Positions 4,315 to 5,104 of a DNA stretch of 5,104 nt are shown in pieces. How positions within the stretch are numbered: the first letter of the stretch is position 1; every line of letters starts with the position of its first letter. The notes under the pieces are model-generated. The model searched no databases, was not told where the DNA came from, and was given only the letters and a program-made list of their open reading frames with translations. The DNA is from Candidatus Woesearchaeota archaeon. GTDB lineage: Archaea > Nanobdellota > Nanobdellia > Woesearchaeales > WJKL01. The position numbers and the translations under genes are program-made. The stretch spans positions 1-5,104 of the forward strand of contig JAHWIM010000012.1 in assembly GCA_019322535.1 (NCBI GenBank), in the 5' to 3' direction.

Positions 4315-5013
4315 CTAGATAAACCATAACAGGATTATCAAAGATAAATATATCAAAGCTCCTAAAACAAAGAATAAAGGTTTACCTTTCTTGCCTTTAG
4401 GCAGCATATCTCTTATAACAACATAGGTCAATATTCCAACAACCAATCCTGTTAAATAAAGCAAAAAAGATTCTGGAATATTCAAAAATAAAGCAACCAC
4501 AGTTCCTGCAATAACACCTACTGCTTGAAGAAAATGCAAAGGAGTTAACACCTTATAAGGAGGAGCATGCATCCCATGTATTCCATGAGCAGCTAAAGTA
4601 GATAAACCAGCATAAATAAAAACAGGAATAAAAAATAATATCCCTTCTCTTATGTTTATGTTCAATAATCTCACTAAAGCTATCCCTACAACAAAATAAT
4701 AAACAGTCAATCCATAACCATGCGCTAATTCAATATCGGTTGGTACTTCTTTATGCTTAATATTTTGATATATCTCCTTATCAACCAAATAAAAGATAGC
4801 AAAACCTAGAAAAACAGAAGTAAAGATAAAAGGACTGACAAATCTTGCAGCTTTATAAAATTCTGGATAAAGGTTCATAAAAACATAAACAGTAGCTATT
4901 CCAGCAGTTAAAGATATTATTTCAGTCCAAAGTCTCTTGCATAGGACACATAGCCTATCAGAAAAAAAATGAGCTATTGCGATCATCCCTGCTAATACAA
5001 TTGCGAGTAACAT
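4315..5013 (-). CDS. Eight-helix membrane protein, distantly ZIP-transporter-like
   Basis: A 232-residue integral membrane protein with about eight helices (residues 1-17, 31-49, 58-78, 98-117, 123-142, 158-178, 182-201, 211-232). The line SLTAGIATVYVFMNLYPEF (34-52) resembles ZIP metal-transporter segments of the form 'aaGxxxxYxFxxLxPE'. LYLTGLVVGILTYVVIRDMLP (185-205) resembles the late ZIP helix ending in 'D-x-L-P'. The helix count also fits ZIP. However, the paired HNxxD and HExPH metal sites of true ZIP proteins are not visible. Instead there is a histidine cluster H143, H146, H149 (HGIHGMH) plus H98 and H160. A C22-V-L-C25 pair follows the first helix. ZIP-like transport is therefore only a suggestion; a role in metal handling or an unrelated fold remains possible. 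The start at 5013 is supported by a TATA-like box. The gene converges with the kinase gene across 5 bases. Confidence 0.75.
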   Translation of the reverse strand: MLLAIVLAGMIAIAHFFSDRLCVLCKRLWTEIISLTAGIATVYVFMNLYPEFYKAARFVSPFIFTSVFLGFAIFYLVDKEIYQNIKHKEVPTDIELAHGYGLTVYYFVVGIALVRLLNINIREGILFFIPVFIYAGLSTLAAHGIHGMHAPPYKVLTPLHFLQAVGVIAGTVVALFLNIPESFLLYLTGLVVGILTYVVIRDMLPKGKKGKPLFFVLGALIYLSLIILLWFI

Positions 5014-5037
5014 AAATGCAATACAACTAAACCATAG

Positions 5038-5046
5038 TATTTAAAT
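5038..5046 (-). promoter_or_regulatory. Putative TATA box of the ZIP-like gene
   Basis: The minus strand reads ATTTAAATA, centred about 29 bases ahead of the ATG at 5013, implying a leader of only a few bases. No Shine-Dalgarno motif is present between box and start. Confidence 0.45.
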
Positions 5047-5072
5047 TTTTTTAATTACTCTATATCAAAAAC

Positions 5073-5080
5073 TTTATATA
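5073..5080 (+). promoter_or_regulatory. Putative TATA box facing right, toward a gene beginning at 5100
   Basis: TTTATATA is preceded by AAAAC (a plausible BRE), with its centre about 23 bases ahead of an ATG at 5100. The arrangement copies the leaderless genes in the rest of the window, so a divergent gene probably starts at the edge. Confidence 0.45.
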
Positions 5081-5099
5081 GCAAAATATAATTGATTTC

Positions 5100-5104
5100 A
5101 TGAA
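5100..5104 (+). CDS. Possible start of a further plus-strand gene (only the first codon visible)
   Basis: An ATG at 5100-5102 lies at leaderless distance from a good TATA-like sequence, and the 86 bases after the ZIP-like start are otherwise empty. Only one full codon is in the window, so neither product nor reading frame can be confirmed. Confidence 0.3.

Noticed and set aside
4284..4316. Inverted repeat AGAAAAT/ATTTTCT at the end of the kinase gene
   Set aside because: Seven mostly A-T pairs with a 19-base loop, largely inside a lysine-rich coding region; composition explains it.
1..5104. CRISPR array, insertion sequence, tRNA or attachment site
   Set aside because: No regularly spaced repeats, transposase-like frames, cloverleaf sequences or long direct repeats were seen on either strand.

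Overview
The window looks like a piece of a compact, AT-rich archaeal genome, most likely of the DPANN type (Woesearchaeota/Pacearchaeota-like). The evidence is an archaeal-style isoleucyl-tRNA synthetase, TATA-like boxes about 25 bases ahead of nearly every start codon, several apparently leaderless genes, two genes with short archaeal Shine-Dalgarno motifs, and a membrane-anchored double thioredoxin of a build I associate with DPANN genomes. The lineage is an inference. No mobile element, CRISPR array, rRNA or tRNA gene is visible, and no stretch over 100 bases lacks a gene.

Layout. Bases 1-394 (minus) hold the N-terminal 131 residues of IleRS, running off the left edge. Bases 434-742 (minus) encode a small ferredoxin:thioredoxin-reductase-like iron-sulfur protein. 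It is divergent from a plus-strand group: a membrane-anchored protein with two thioredoxin folds (839-1699), an Lgt-like membrane enzyme (1742-2503) and a 76-residue anchored peptide with six cysteines (2540-2770). The peptide's stop codon directly abuts the stop of an unrecognised 160-residue protein on the minus strand (2771-3253). A divergent promoter region separates that gene from a PfkB-family sugar kinase (3353-4309). The kinase converges, with a 5-base gap, on an eight-helix membrane protein that faintly resembles ZIP transporters (4315-5013). A possible further plus-strand gene begins at 5100.

How the genes may work together. Four neighbours concern thiol chemistry or the cell surface. 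One is a cytosolic Fe-S disulfide reductase with an altered active site (CKC in place of CHC). The second is an extracytoplasmic protein with CAEC and CPWC motifs. The third is an Lgt homologue in an archaeon. The fourth is a tiny secreted-type protein whose six cysteines could form three disulfides. A redox and surface-protein maturation neighbourhood is a reasonable hypothesis. However, each gene has its own TATA-like element, so co-transcription is not shown. The kinase, the 160-residue protein and the ZIP-like protein have no evident link to this theme.
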